Source of the DNA: Takakia lepidozioides | Taxonomy: Eukaryota; Streptophyta; Takakiopsida; Takakiales; Takakiaceae | Direction: 5' to 3' | DNA: 64,000 bases | Assembly (NCBI GenBank): GCA_030704615.1 | Contig: CM060731.1 | Span: 67,808,756-67,872,755, forward strand | Part shown: positions 45,416 to 55,551 of the stretch, piece by piece | How the letters are laid out: every line of letters begins with the position of its first letter | How positions within the stretch are numbered: the first letter of the stretch is position 1 | Program-made: the position numbers and the translations under genes | The notes under the pieces: generated by a model | Told to the model about the DNA's origin: nothing | What the model saw: only the letters and a program-made list of their open reading frames with translations | Database searches by the model: none

Positions 45416-46896
45416 TCAACGCTTCTTCCGCTTTTGAGGTTGCCCTTCGAAAGCTGCAACCGCCTCGGATGCGTTTTCTATTTCTGAGGCACACACCCAA
45501 GTTGCCTCCACTTGATGATAGCCCTTCCATTTCACGAGAAACTCCGTTTCTCGATTCTTGAACCTCCTCGACTTAAGCACTGCCTCCACCTCGTACTCAG
45601 GTTCATTTTCATGATCCAACAGCACAGGTGGCGGACGCAACACTTGATGCCGATTCAGACGCGCTTCATCTTTGAAGTAAGGCTTCAAAAAAGAGAAATG
45701 GAATACCGGATGCACCTTGTTGTTTGCCAGCAGCTCCAATTCATACACATCCTCATTCATAACCTTCCGGATACGAAAGGGCCCCGCATACGGAGGTACA
45801 AATTTCAGACTCACTTCCGGAGGTAGTCGAAAATTCTTGATGTTCAACCAGATCTCCGTGCCTGCCTCAAACTTAACTTCCCTCCGCTTCCGATTCGCCT
45901 ACCGTTCATACCGTTTCCTAGCTTTGGCAATGTTGTACTTTGCGAGTTTCAACAAACGCTCGCGTTCTTCCAGCACCTCTGCTGCTGCCGGTTCCTCAAC
46001 GTCCTGGGCGGCCCAACTTGTCGGCACCAAAGGTGCTTTTCCATAAACCAATACGAAAGGGGAAACTCCCGTTGCGGAGTGTTTTGTGTTATTATAATAG
46101 AACTCTGCCGCATCCAAGTGCTCCATCCAGTCTGATTGGTCTGCCGACACATAATTCCGCAAGATCTGCTTCACCACGGAATTCACTCTTTCTGTTCGGC
46201 CGTCCGTCGTAGGTCGGAAGGCGGTGCTCATCTTGAGCCTCGTCCCCATTTTCTTCCAAAATGCCCTCCAAAATTTACTTGTAAACTTTGGATCGCGGTC
46301 CGAGACAATATCCTTCGGGAGTCCATGATGCTTGAAGACGTGGGCGAAGTAAAGTCGACCCGTCTCTTGCGCTGTTGTCGTCTCTCCTTGGTAGGGATGA
46401 AATGACCCATTTTACTGAACCTATCCACCACCACCATGATTGCATCGAATCCTTTTGACAGCGGCATAGTAGTCATGAAATCCATCGAGACACTTTCCCA
46501 AGACCCCTCTAGAATCGGCAAGGGTTGTAACAGCCCCGCTTGCTTTTTGTACTCGCTCCGGTTTTGTTGGCATGTGGTGCATGTCTTGACATACTCCCCG
46601 GCCTCCTCCTTCAGTTTGGGCCAGAAATACTCTTTCTTCAAGAGTGCCACGGTGCGCTTGGCTCCGCCGTGGCCCGCAAGCGGGCCATCGTGGCATTCCC
46701 TCAAGAGACTATCTCTGATCCTTCCATTCGGCACGTAGAGACGCTTTTGCTTGTACCGGAGCAGTCCATTTTGCAAGTGAAACTGCAATTTAACCCCCAT
46801 CCTCAAGTCCCGCATCACGGACTTTGCCATCTCATCCTTCCGGTAAGCCTTCCGGATCTTCCTTTGGAGCGCCGTCTCGCCCCTGTATACCAACAT
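45416..46896 (-). pseudogene. Integrase with C-terminal chromodomain
   Basis: The zinc-binding part reads CHDGPLAGHGGAKRTVALLK and YVKTCTTCQQNRSEYK (His/His/Cys/Cys). The core starts SMDFMTTMPLSKGFDAIMVV with the first Asp; the frame breaks near 46400 and the second Asp segment lies in another frame near 46300; the third block is FRPTTDGRTERVNSVVKQIL with the catalytic Glu. The C-terminal frame (45416-45847) carries GPFRIRKV and HPVFHFSFLKPY, then a chromodomain at about 45470-45600 (EYEVEAVLKSRRF, FLVKWKGYHQVEATWV) with the aromatic residues that bind methylated histone tails. It ends in a basic tail. The domain probably directed insertion to heterochromatin. Confidence 0.9.
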
Positions 46897-48193
46897 GAGC
46901 TATTGTTTTCTACTTAAAGCATCGGCTACCACATTTTCCTGTCCCGATTTGTACTGGATATCCACGTCGAACACCGCCAAAGTGTCTTGCCACCTAAGTT
47001 GTTTTGGAGACAACTTAGGCTGCGTGACAAAATACTTCACCGTGACATTGTCCATGAACACCTTCACCGGGTTGGAACCAATATAGTGGCGCCAAAGATC
47101 AAGGCAATGTACCACCGCCTTCATCTCTTTCTCGTGCGTTGGCCACCGTCGCTCCACTTCATTCAGTTTCTTACTTTCGTAAGCCATTGGACGTCCATTC
47201 TGCATGAGCACACCCCCAATTGCGAATCAAATGGATGGTTGAACTCCGGGATTTTCAAGATTGGAGCTTCTACCATCCGCTGCTTCAAAAGCTTGGCCAC
47301 AAAAGGTGTTCCATACCCATACCTTAGACTTACACAGAAGGTCTGACAGCGGCCCCGCAATCTTGGCAAAATTTCTCACATACTTTCGGTAATAGGAGGC
47401 GAGTCCTATGAAGGATCGCACTCCCAGGACCGAAGTCGGAGGCTCCCAGTCCAAGATCGCCCTCACCTTTCTGTCATCCATTTTGATCCCATCCTGTGTA
47501 ATCACATGCCCTAGGAACTCCACTTTTGTGACCCCGAATTCGTACTTTGAAGCTTTGGCATACAGCTTCCCTTCCAACAATTTCTGGAACACCCTTTTGA
47601 GGTGCTCCATGTGGTCTTCCTTTATTTTCGAGTAAACCAAGATATCATCGTTGTTAGCCTTGTCCAAATCAGACATGTACAGGTGATCAAGTAGCCAGCT
47701 TAGCTCATTCTGTGCTTCTTTAAATCACAAAGTCATCCAACCACTCCTGGAAAAGGCTGTTCATTAGCGTGCTAAAGGTCGCAGGTGCGTTGGTGAGCCC
47801 AAAAGGCATCACCAAGAACTCATATGACCCATACCTTGTCTTGCACGCGGTCTTCTCTTCATCTCCTGCCGCCACTCGGATTTGATGGTAGCCGGAGCGC
47901 AAATCGATCCGGCTGAAATACTTCGGTCCTGCCAACCAATCGAAGAGGTCGTCGATCCTTGGCAAATGGTACCGGTTTTTGATAGTCACCTTATTCATAG
48001 CCCTGTAATCGACACACATCCGCAACGTCCCATCCTTCTTGTCTGTGAATAGCACCGGGGCTCCGTAGGGTGACTTACTCAGCCGGATGTACCCCTTTGA
48101 CATTAGATCCTTGAGCTGAGCCTTCAGCTCGACCAACTCTTTGTGGCTCAACCGGTAGGGCGCCTTGGCAGGCGGCTCCAATCCCGGTATCAC
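46897..48193 (-). pseudogene. Reverse transcriptase and RNase H, active site interrupted
   Basis: RT blocks [54 protein letters not shown] and [20 protein letters not shown] are intact to WLDDFVI at 47720. The expected tyrosine-x-Asp-Asp motif is then split by about 73 nt of unrelated sequence before DDILVYSKIKEDHMEHLKRV. The thumb and connection (FLGHVITQDGIK, FIGLASYYRKYVRNFAKIAG) follow. After a frameshift near 47230, RNase H shows PMAYESKKLNEVERRWPTHE, KEMKAVVHCLDLWRHYI, VFMDN and ADALSRKQ. It is non-functional. Confidence 0.9.
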
Positions 48194-48199
48194 CTCAAT

Positions 48200-48745
48200 C
48201 TTGTGGTCAACTCATCTTTGCGGTGGCAAGCCGCTTGGTAAATCCTTCGGCATCACATCCTGGTATTTCTCCAAGATCCCCTTGATCCAATCGGGGCTCG
48301 GCTCCCTATCGCCTTCTCCCTCCACTTGTCTCACGTAAAGCAAAAACTGGGGCTCGTGTGGCTTCTCCACGGCCCACTCCCTTGCTGACAGCAAGTTTAT
48401 TCGCCCTCCCACGGGGTTGGGCGTTTTCGACACTCGTAAAACTTCACCACCATTCCCACACGGTAGCGTGACTATTCTCTTGCGGCCATCTATGACCGCT
48501 CCGGATTTGCTCAAAAAGGTCATCCCCAAAAATGAGATCCACTCCATCGATCTTGCAATTGGTGAAGTTCTCACGTCCCTCCCAACTCCCAAGCTGAAGA
48601 GGAACATCGAACGCCAACCTCGTCGCCAATTGTGATTCTCCTTTGGCAGAAGACACTTCAATAGAGGCCCCCACATCACTTGTCGGGAGCCCCAGCTTCC
48701 GTGCCGTTGCCGGTGTCATGAAGGAGTGCGACGGTTATGTGTTCA
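48200..48745 (-). pseudogene. Protease region of the chromovirus, catalytic motif lost
   Basis: The frame reads LLLVNT, TAA (48735-48737), PSHSFMTPATARKLGLPTSD. The family pattern is Leu-Val-Asp-Ser-Gly-Ala-Ser-His-Ser-Phe, so catalytic Asp is replaced by Asn and the glycine position by a stop. Beyond this the retropepsin fold continues (VDLIFGDDLFEQIRSG) with a frameshift. Confidence 0.75.
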
Positions 48746-48790
48746 CCAACAACAACACGTTAGTTCCGGAAATTATCCCACTCACGAACA

Positions 48791-50004
48791 TTAACTTACT
48801 CCATTTTCGCAAGCGCCAGTTTCCTGATACAACTCACAAGAGTAGTTGCCTACCTTGCAAGTCTTGGCGACCACCGCTTCCACCAAGCGGCTGATGGAAT
48901 CTTCGGACAGCTCCGTGGTTGCCCGAGTCGTGTTCAATTGTCGGGGTTTCACGCACTTCTTGGCCATGTGCCCGGGCTCCCCACAATTAAAGCACACTGC
49001 ATCGAAGGTCACCTTCTGTCCGCTATAAGCCGTCGCACCTGATTTTCCTTTCGAAGCACCGGGTGCCGCCTTGACGTATGAAGGCCCTCCCTTTGATTTC
49101 CATGTGCCATTGTCACCGCGTGGCCTATCCCATTTCTTTTCCGGTCGGAAGGAGTCACTCTCCCGCTGGGCCTTCTTGTGGTTCAGCTCCGCACGGCCTT
49201 GTCTTTCACCTCTAGGGACATCCGAGAAACATTCAGCCCTTTCAATTGCCTCGTTCAAAGTCTTAGGTGGCTTCTCCTTCAACTTCCGGCCCATGGGGCC
49301 AATGCCGCCACAAAGTTGAAGACCATTTCTTGTTCTGCCATGTCTTTGAGCAACAGTACATTGAAAGCCTGAACATATCCCCGAATGTCATCCGTTTGCT
49401 TCAAATTCCTCATCTTGTCCCGGGCGAGCCAGGACGCGTTGAGGGGCACAAACTGTTTCTTCATAAGTTCCTTGAACCCACTACAGCTCAAGGTTTCCGG
49501 GTTTGGACCTTGGTCGTGAAGGCGTTTCTGCCACCATTGTTGAGCATAGCCCCTCAAATAGGTGGGAGCCACTTCCACCCAATCCTCGTCACTCAACTTG
49601 GCCGCTCGGAAGTATTGCTCTAGCTCCAAGAGCCATGTGTTGAGTGCCTTCCGATTTTGGATGCCCTCGAAGGTGCCGGGTTCCTTAGGCTTCACCTTAA
49701 ACTTTGCCTTAGTGGAAGTGGCATTAGCCGCCTTCAACACGTCTTTCAACGTCCCGCCAAACTGCGCCAACAACCCTTTCCAAAAGGCTGCTGGCATGGG
49801 AGACATCTGTTGGTCTGCCGGACCTTCCGGGAAGTCCTCGGACTCCGACTTCCCAGATTCATCCCGTTCTTGAGCGGCCTCGCTTTCAAAAGCATGAATC
49901 GCTTCCTCAAATTGCCGCTCCGGTGACACGTCGCCTCCACCGGGCTCACCAGAATCATCATCTTTCGGGCCGTTCCGCTTTCGCTTTGGCTTGCCCGACC
50001 CCAT
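48791..50004 (-). pseudogene. gag of the chromovirus with CCHC knuckle
   Basis: ATG at 50002-50004 follows the primer site by about 40 nt and starts MGSGKPKRKRNGPKDDDSGE. The gag core contains FEGIQNRKALNTWLLELEQY and YLRGYAQQWWQKRL, ending at a frameshift near 49285. The distal frame carries KTLNEAIERAECFSDVPRG and a knuckle CFNCGEPGHMAKKC at about 48960-49000. Gag packages element RNA. The frameshift separates the core from the RNA-binding end. Confidence 0.85.
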
Positions 50005-50045
50005 GATGAGGCCGATCTCAAGGATGATCGCGTACTGAACTCTAG

Positions 50046-50057
50046 GCTCTGATACCA
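50046..50057 (-). other. Primer binding site, initiator tRNA-Met type
   Basis: The minus strand reads TGGTATCAGAGC two bases inside the 5' LTR, the standard plant tRNA-Met primer site for minus-strand DNA synthesis. Confidence 0.92.
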
Positions 50058-50059
50058 AG

Positions 50060-50760
50060 TGTCGCGCACCTCACTTTGGTAAGCTCCCCCTTTAAGTCAT
50101 AGTTACTCGCTTTGATGTGCGCGCCTAACTCCCAAACTGGCCGTCGGGCCAACTCGGAGCTTCGGCTGCTCACCGGGACATAACGGTCCCCATTTGCTCC
50201 TCCACAAGACCCTCTCTCAATTTGGGCCTAGTGGAAATTCCCTTTGGTTGTTGGCAGTCCGGAACAGCTCCCCACACCTTGGTCGCTTTCCGGCTCGCAT
50301 GCTTACTCACTAGTTTTTGGTCACCAACGGGCTTGTACTGTTCTCGGGGTTACTACCCCCTATATATACTTCTGTGACTGTCAGCGGGGGTTTCACAAAC
50401 AACCCAATCATTTTATGGTGAACCACCACGAAAACCCTCGATTCCCGGTGATGAGTCGCGGTGAGTCTTGGCCCACCCACCACGGCCCCAATGGATCGTG
50501 ATGAGTCCCAAGACTCCCCACGACTCCCACCACAAGGTCTCCGCCCCATGGTGAGTCCTATGCCCACCCTACTAAGACCACTAAGCTACAACCACTCCTC
50601 GTGGACCCACCCCCACCGCAACCCGGTGTGCGGGGCTCCTTGAGTGCCTTGGGCACTCAAGGGTGCTTCAGCCCCCGTACCTATTGTTGCCACTGCCCCC
50701 ACCACAGGGGCAGCCCATCTTGAGTCCCGACCCCCTGCCCCAAGGCAAAGGGCCGCGATA
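50060..50760 (-). repeat. 5' LTR of the chromovirus
   Basis: 701 bp. On the minus strand it starts TATCGCGGCCC (outer end, TA instead of TG) and ends GGTGCGCGACA (inner end). The promoter and polyadenylation signals should lie here; I see no clear TATA box that I would defend. Confidence 0.9.
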
Positions 50761-51630
50761 GAGTGGGTCCATGGCAGACCTCTCCAGCCCCATTGACATG
50801 TCTCTTTTCATAATAGACCAGCTCTGCATTATCAGGGTCCACATAGCATTGCTTCACTACAAACCTGCACATGCATCCCCTCTTGATGCCTTCCCCCGAT
50901 TTTGTTTGTGTAGTCCTTGCTTGTTTTGGCTTTGCTTCAGTGGAAGCGGCTGTGACTCTTGGCTTCCTCCCCTTCTTCTTTGCAGGTTTTGCTCGGCGTT
51001 TCTTGTGTGCCATTGCAGGGGTAACATCCAAGAGGGTCGTAGTTCTGTTCTCTGGACCATATGAGCAGTGATACCTACAACCACAAACTACATTTCGTTA
51101 CTATCACTCTAAGGGGACTTAGGCACTCTCTGTATTCATGGAAATCATGGAATAGACATTGCAACACATGAACGGCAGCCCAAGATGTACCTTGTTATAG
51201 TCAAAGCACTGTTGGTGCGAGGAACTAACAGAGATCCCTCCGGATGGCCTCTTTGGTGATGCCTTTGGAAAGTGCATGGGCCATCTGTACGGGAGGATTC
51301 CCCAGTAATGAAATCAGCAACGCGATTCCATGGAATGTAGGCGACTTGGGCTGAGTTTTGGCCAGGAGGCTTGCCTTGCCATTGCAAATGCCACTGCACT
51401 ACATGATGGTTGAAAGCACCTGCATTTGGCAGTTGCACTTGGTTTCGAAGCAGCAAAACAAGATGAGACACGATGGCTTCAGATTTCTCGCCAACCAACA
51501 TGTCGATTTGCAATTCAAAGAGGAGGCGGTGCTGATACAGGCTAAACGTAAGGTTTCCTGGTGACAGAACCGTTTCCGACACGAAGCTACAGGAGGGTAA
51601 TTCCATGGAGACTCGCCTCTGATTAGACAT
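50761..51630 (-). pseudogene. Proximal part of an unknown gene interrupted by the chromovirus
   Basis: Exon 1 (51630-51191) starts at ATG 51628-51630 and contains NAGAFNHHVVQWHLQWQGKP, VAYIPWNRVADFITGESSRT and SLLVPRTNSALTIT. A 116-bp GT-AG intron (51075-51190) keeps phase, and exon 2 (51074-50761) reads YHCSYGPENRTTTLLDVTPA, a Lys/Arg/Ala-rich basic stretch, then IKRGCMCRFVVKQCY and KRHVNGAGEVCHG with Cys/His spacing that could bind zinc. The LTR cuts the exon directly after CHGPT. The distal part is at 43560-43789. The true 5' end may lie further upstream. I do not recognise the family; a zinc-binding N-terminal domain of a transposase-derived protein is possible. Confidence 0.65.
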
Positions 51631-51716
51631 CCATTCGTACTCTCATCCATCTGATTACACATCCATCGTACTCTCATCCATCTGATTACACATCCATCCT
51701 ACTCTCATCCATCCAT
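51605..51716. repeat. 33-bp tandem repeat, about 3 copies
   Basis: Units of TCTGATTACACATCCATC, GTACTCTCATCCA recur three times with few changes. They overlap the start of the interrupted gene's first exon. Confidence 0.8.
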
Positions 51717-51928
51717 ACCTACACACATTGATCCTAAATCCCACAAGTAGACGAACAGTCATGTCCATTAAATAATATTAAATTTCAAATTCAAACTTGG
51801 GTACGCATGTGCAACCATGCATGTGTTGGCTTCACTCTCACTATGGGCTCAGGTTATGTTCATGACCACATCTGACATCTGGCATGGATGCGTGCATGAC
51901 CTACATGTATCATACATAAACGACATTC

Positions 51929-52140
51929 CATGGGGTGACGGATGGGTGGCGGGGGCGGTGCGCGGGGGGGCTGGGGGGTGGAGGGGGCGGCGGGGGATGG
52001 CGGGGATGGGGCGGCAGAGCAGGTGGCGGGCCGCGGCGACCGCGAGCCGCGCGGGAGCCGGAGGGGGGGGCGAGGGGAGGTGCCACGCAGGCAGGACCGA
52101 AGGGCTCACATTAAACTCCCGGGCCTTTTCTAGTGTGCGC
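51929..52140 (-). repeat. GC-rich dispersed element, copy B
   Basis: This is the inverted counterpart of 32969-33112: the same 60-bp end (complement of AGGGCTCACATTAAACTCCC, GGGCCTTTTCTAGTGTGCGC) and a longer G-rich core of about 130 bp. It ends abruptly at 52140 against a protein-coding fragment. Confidence 0.75.
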
Positions 52141-52375
52141 CCAGAACAAATAACAGGACGTGCTTTCATTACATACAGCACTCCTCAGGAAGCAGAGCGT
52201 GCTCGTGCAGAGATGGACGGCTACAGGCTGGACAGATCTCATACCCTTGTTGTGAGAACAGTTTGAGGATTATAGGAAGTATAGGAAAGTGGATTCACGG
52301 GAGATGCCAAGTGGGCTCATAGAGGAGCACCCACTTGAGCATCAGTTGAGCGGTGCCTTTGGTTCATACTTTGTT
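52141..52375 (+). pseudogene. eIF3b-like (RRM end) gene fragment
   Basis: The plus strand encodes GRAFITYSTPQEAERARAEM and DGYRLDRSHTLVV, close to the end of the RRM of plant translation initiation factor eIF3 subunit b, where I recall Y-x-T-P-Q-E-A and H-G-Y-K-L-D-K-S-H. After a one-base frame change it continues FEDYRKYRKV, in the place of the family's F-D-D-F-D-R segment. Nothing else of eIF3b is visible. It is probably a captured or processed gene fragment. Confidence 0.5.
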
Positions 52376-52379
52376 TCTT

Positions 52380-53037
52380 TGTCTTTGAATAAAATGAAAT
52401 AAAATGAAATAACGCTTCATTGAACAGAACAAGTACAAAGCGCCCCTCCTTGGGTTCATACTTTGATTCGCACCATGCACGGTGTTTTCAGTTCTGTGGG
52501 GATAACTTAGTATGTGTGTGTCGTAGGCCAGGGTTTGGGATTTCACAGAAATTCTAGAGCTTTTTTCTCACAACCATGCAAACAATTTTGAAGAGTTGTA
52601 ATGGGATTCAGAAGTCTGATTTCATATTGAAGGGCACTCCCATTGTTTCCATGGAAGAACCCATGTAACATGTCTCCATTAATATGAAAGTGGTTGTCAT
52701 TATATCTCAAATTCCTCCAGATGCATAAGCGGGTTGGATCTGCAGATCTGTTTTGGAGTCCCTGTCTTTAAGCATTTTTAGTTTGTTCATGCACTTCCGT
52801 TATGCTTAAATGAGCAACTTGGCTATGACTACAGTGCTGCATCCGCAGCAATCTCCCCCTGGTTTTCCACATCACAAACAAACTACCATGCCACCAAGAT
52901 TCTAGAAAGCGGTGCAAATCATTTCGCTTATTAAAAAAAATTCTTAAAAGTGCCTAACTGCCAAATGGCCCCAAGAATAATTATTAGGGAGGCAAGTGCC
53001 TAACCGGCTATCCCACTACGGTAGCTTCTCTCTCTCA
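52380..53037. other. Upstream region of the FAM136A-like gene
   Basis: No gene seen. It is AT-moderate sequence with a short AAAATGAAAT duplication at about 52390. It should contain distal promoter sequence of the gene beginning at 53503. Confidence 0.4.
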
Positions 53038-53057
53038 AAACCCTAAACCCTAAACCC
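53038..53057 (+). promoter_or_regulatory. Telo-box cluster
   Basis: AAACCCTAAACCCTAAACCC lies 446 bp upstream of the FAM136A-like start codon. Telo-box motifs (AAACCCTAA) are common near transcription starts of plant housekeeping and translation genes. It is also a short interstitial telomere-type repeat. Confidence 0.6.
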
Positions 53058-53502
53058 TGGAAGGTCGGCCAGGGTGCGCGGTTTTTGTAACCTTTGCTTG
53101 CAGCAGCTTTGGAAATTTGTCAGTCTCTAGTACAACACAGGGATTCATTCGGCCGTATTTGAAAGAAATCCACTTGGGCTCGAAGAATTTAAAGGGTCAA
53201 CGTACGTGTTACTTTGATTCAAGTGGACATCTTCTCTATTCTCTTTCTTGGTTGCGTTCCAGACCTGGATCTAAGCAAGTAAGTTTCAATGTCAAAGAGC
53301 TCCATCTGTGTTGTCTCGATAAATGCCGCGGCATTGTGTAATGGAGAATTATCGGAATCATGAGTTTGTTCTTTCTGTAATTCGTTGCAACCATCGAAAG
53401 CATTTCAAGGCTGTCAATAAATTGTTTGTTGCGTCTTTCCAGCGCTTGATTATCCGACGTGACGTTAGCCGAGGGTAAATCGATGCGTGAGGAAAAGAGA
53501 CC

Positions 53503-53855
53503 ATGTCGGAAACATTGAACAAGCTGTCCCAGGATGTTAACGCTGCTGTCAACGAGGCGATGTCAGGTGTTCAAGACTATGTTAGCATCACGCTTCAGGT
53601 GGCCTCCTTAGTTGTATCTCTCTTTTGTCCTTTGGCGCCCAAGTGTTTTGTTATGGTTCAAAGGATCGCTTGTAGTTGTGTTTGTCTTCGCAAAGACATA
53701 AAGAGGGAGACACTTAAGAGACATCTTTGCGAGCTTATTTTTTAGGGTTTACGTAGATGCCGGACCTTCCATCGAGGTCCCTTATGGCAGATACAGCCTA
53801 CTCCAGACATGAATGTGCAATCAACTGGCAAGTAAGGTAATTGTAAACTTCACTT

Positions 53856-53898
<43 letters not shown>

Positions 53899-54879
53899 GA
53901 GAAACCGACAGAGATATGAAGGAAGTTGCTCATCGCTATCTCTGTGCATGTTTTGGGAGGCAGAAAGAGTACTACAAGTGTGGGTACGAGTGCTTCAACC
54001 GGAATAAGGGGGAGATTCCAAGGTGCATTGAACGATGCAGCCTTCCTGTGCAAAGGGCCAGTGCGATTCTTGACAGTGAACTAAAGAAGTTTCAGGTTAG
54101 TTCCCTGGGTCTTTCTTATGTCTTTCTGTTGCTATGATTGACAATGCTTTCCGCCGAAGTCATTGGTTGCTAATAGTCATCATCAAGTTTGTAACCAACT
54201 TGTCATCTGACTGTGTTTCACCCCTAATGTTATGCCAATTTTTATACTTGGTGACATGAGGCCCGGCATCTGACTATGGGGGAGGTAGGATTCCACCTAT
54301 GATATAGCGAATGATATAACGAAGCCCAAAGTCACAAGGGTATCATGGCATCTCTTTGTTGTGTCTTTTGGATGATCCAGTGCTTGACTGCTTGAAACTG
54401 CTTTTCAAGTGGCACTCATGAACCAACAATGCAGGTTTTGGTCAGCAATGTCCACATACCTTCTTAATGTTCTCTGTAGACCTCATGCATGCAGTAGAAG
54501 TTCTGGGTATTGTGAGCCTACAGACTCAGTGAATGGAACAACTGAGAGGAAATTCGCACTCAAGCTGCAATCAACAGGAGCTGTTTTTCTTGATTAAATT
54601 ATTTTGGCTGTTGAGCTTGACATCTATTGACAGAGCAAAACACACTTGAATTTGTATGTGCAGGATAGGTTGACTAGGAGCATGTTGGTGTGTCGCGATA
54701 GAATCGAAAGCACAGGGGGTTTTGTTGAAAGCGATGATGGGAAGATAAGGGAGATGGAAACTTGTATGCAGGTTGCCGTCAGAGAGCAAATGAAATCTCT
54801 TCCCCAACTTGCAGACCATATCAAGACACAGATTACAAACAGCTCCCAACTTAATTTGCCACCGGAATTTCGTCGGTAA
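53503..54879 (+). CDS. FAM136A-like (DUF842) protein, three exons
   Basis: Exons 53503-53598, 53964-54095 and 54664-54879 join with GT-AG introns, all in phase 0, to give 147 residues, close to plant DUF842 proteins. The protein has a helical N-terminus, then twin Cys-x3-Cys motifs: YYKCGYECFNR and RCIERCSLPV in exon 2, and further paired cysteines (MLVCRDRIE, METCMQVAV) in exon 3. Animal FAM136A is a mitochondrial intermembrane-space protein. A strong donor (GTAAGT at 54876) overlaps the stop and an acceptor at 55014-55015 would add about 22 residues ending at 55085, so an alternative C-terminus is possible. A (GA)n run of about 16 units (53863-53894) lies in intron 1, and the telo-box lies upstream. 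Confidence 0.88.
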
Positions 54880-55551
54880 GTTGACTTGGGATAATTCAGG
54901 CTGCCATGGTTGTAATTGGACAATTTAGTAAATTTTGTACACTCTTTGAGGGAGTGTACTGAGTTTTGATAACTCATTCACTACAATTATTTATTCATTC
55001 ATGGCAAATTGGCAGAAAGCTTCCAGAGTGCCTGCAACACCAGGGATTCATCACTTACATCTGCATATCCAGGAAAAGAAAATAATCCTCAGAATTCAAT
55101 GTCTGGGGGTTGGGTGGTAAGGGCACCTGAAGTTCTTCTCTACTCTTCGCACAATCTGATCAAACCTTGCAACACTGACAGTCTCAACCTATTGTTTCCA
55201 ATGTATAACTGTGGGAAAGTGATAATGTGTATTGCTAGGACTGATATCTCAGCTGTGGGTGTCACTGCAAGCAGATTACCTCAAAGCCATGAATTCTGAT
55301 GTGAAACTGCGGGAAAGTGACAATGTGTATTACTAGGACTGATTTCTCAGCTGCCGGTGTCACTGCAAGCAGATTACCTCAAAGCCATGACATTCAAATG
55401 GGGGTCATGATTATGAGGCTGAGCTCCACCTGAACATTGTCATAGAGTCATAGCAAAGCATACATCCTCTGCAACTGTTCCTTTCTTCCAATACCCTCAT
55501 CTCAATAAAAAGGCTAGAAAGACAAAATTACAATTCATTTCAATCAAATCA

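Larger units (their letters stand above)
43795..50760 (-). mobile_element. Full-length Ty3/gypsy chromovirus
   Basis: A 6966-bp element on the minus strand with two LTRs, a primer binding site complementary to initiator tRNA-Met next to the 5' LTR, gag, protease, RT, RNase H, integrase and a C-terminal chromodomain, flanked by GAGTG. The gene order and chromodomain define a chromovirus. Coding capacity is broken: a stop and Asp-to-Asn change in the protease motif, a 64-nt net insertion at the RT active site, and frameshifts in gag and integrase. The LTRs differ by scattered substitutions and small indels, so the insertion is not recent. It interrupts another gene. Confidence 0.93.

Noticed and set aside
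53863-53894. Regulatory GAGA element
   Set aside because: It is a simple (GA)n microsatellite inside an intron; nothing in the sequence supports regulation.
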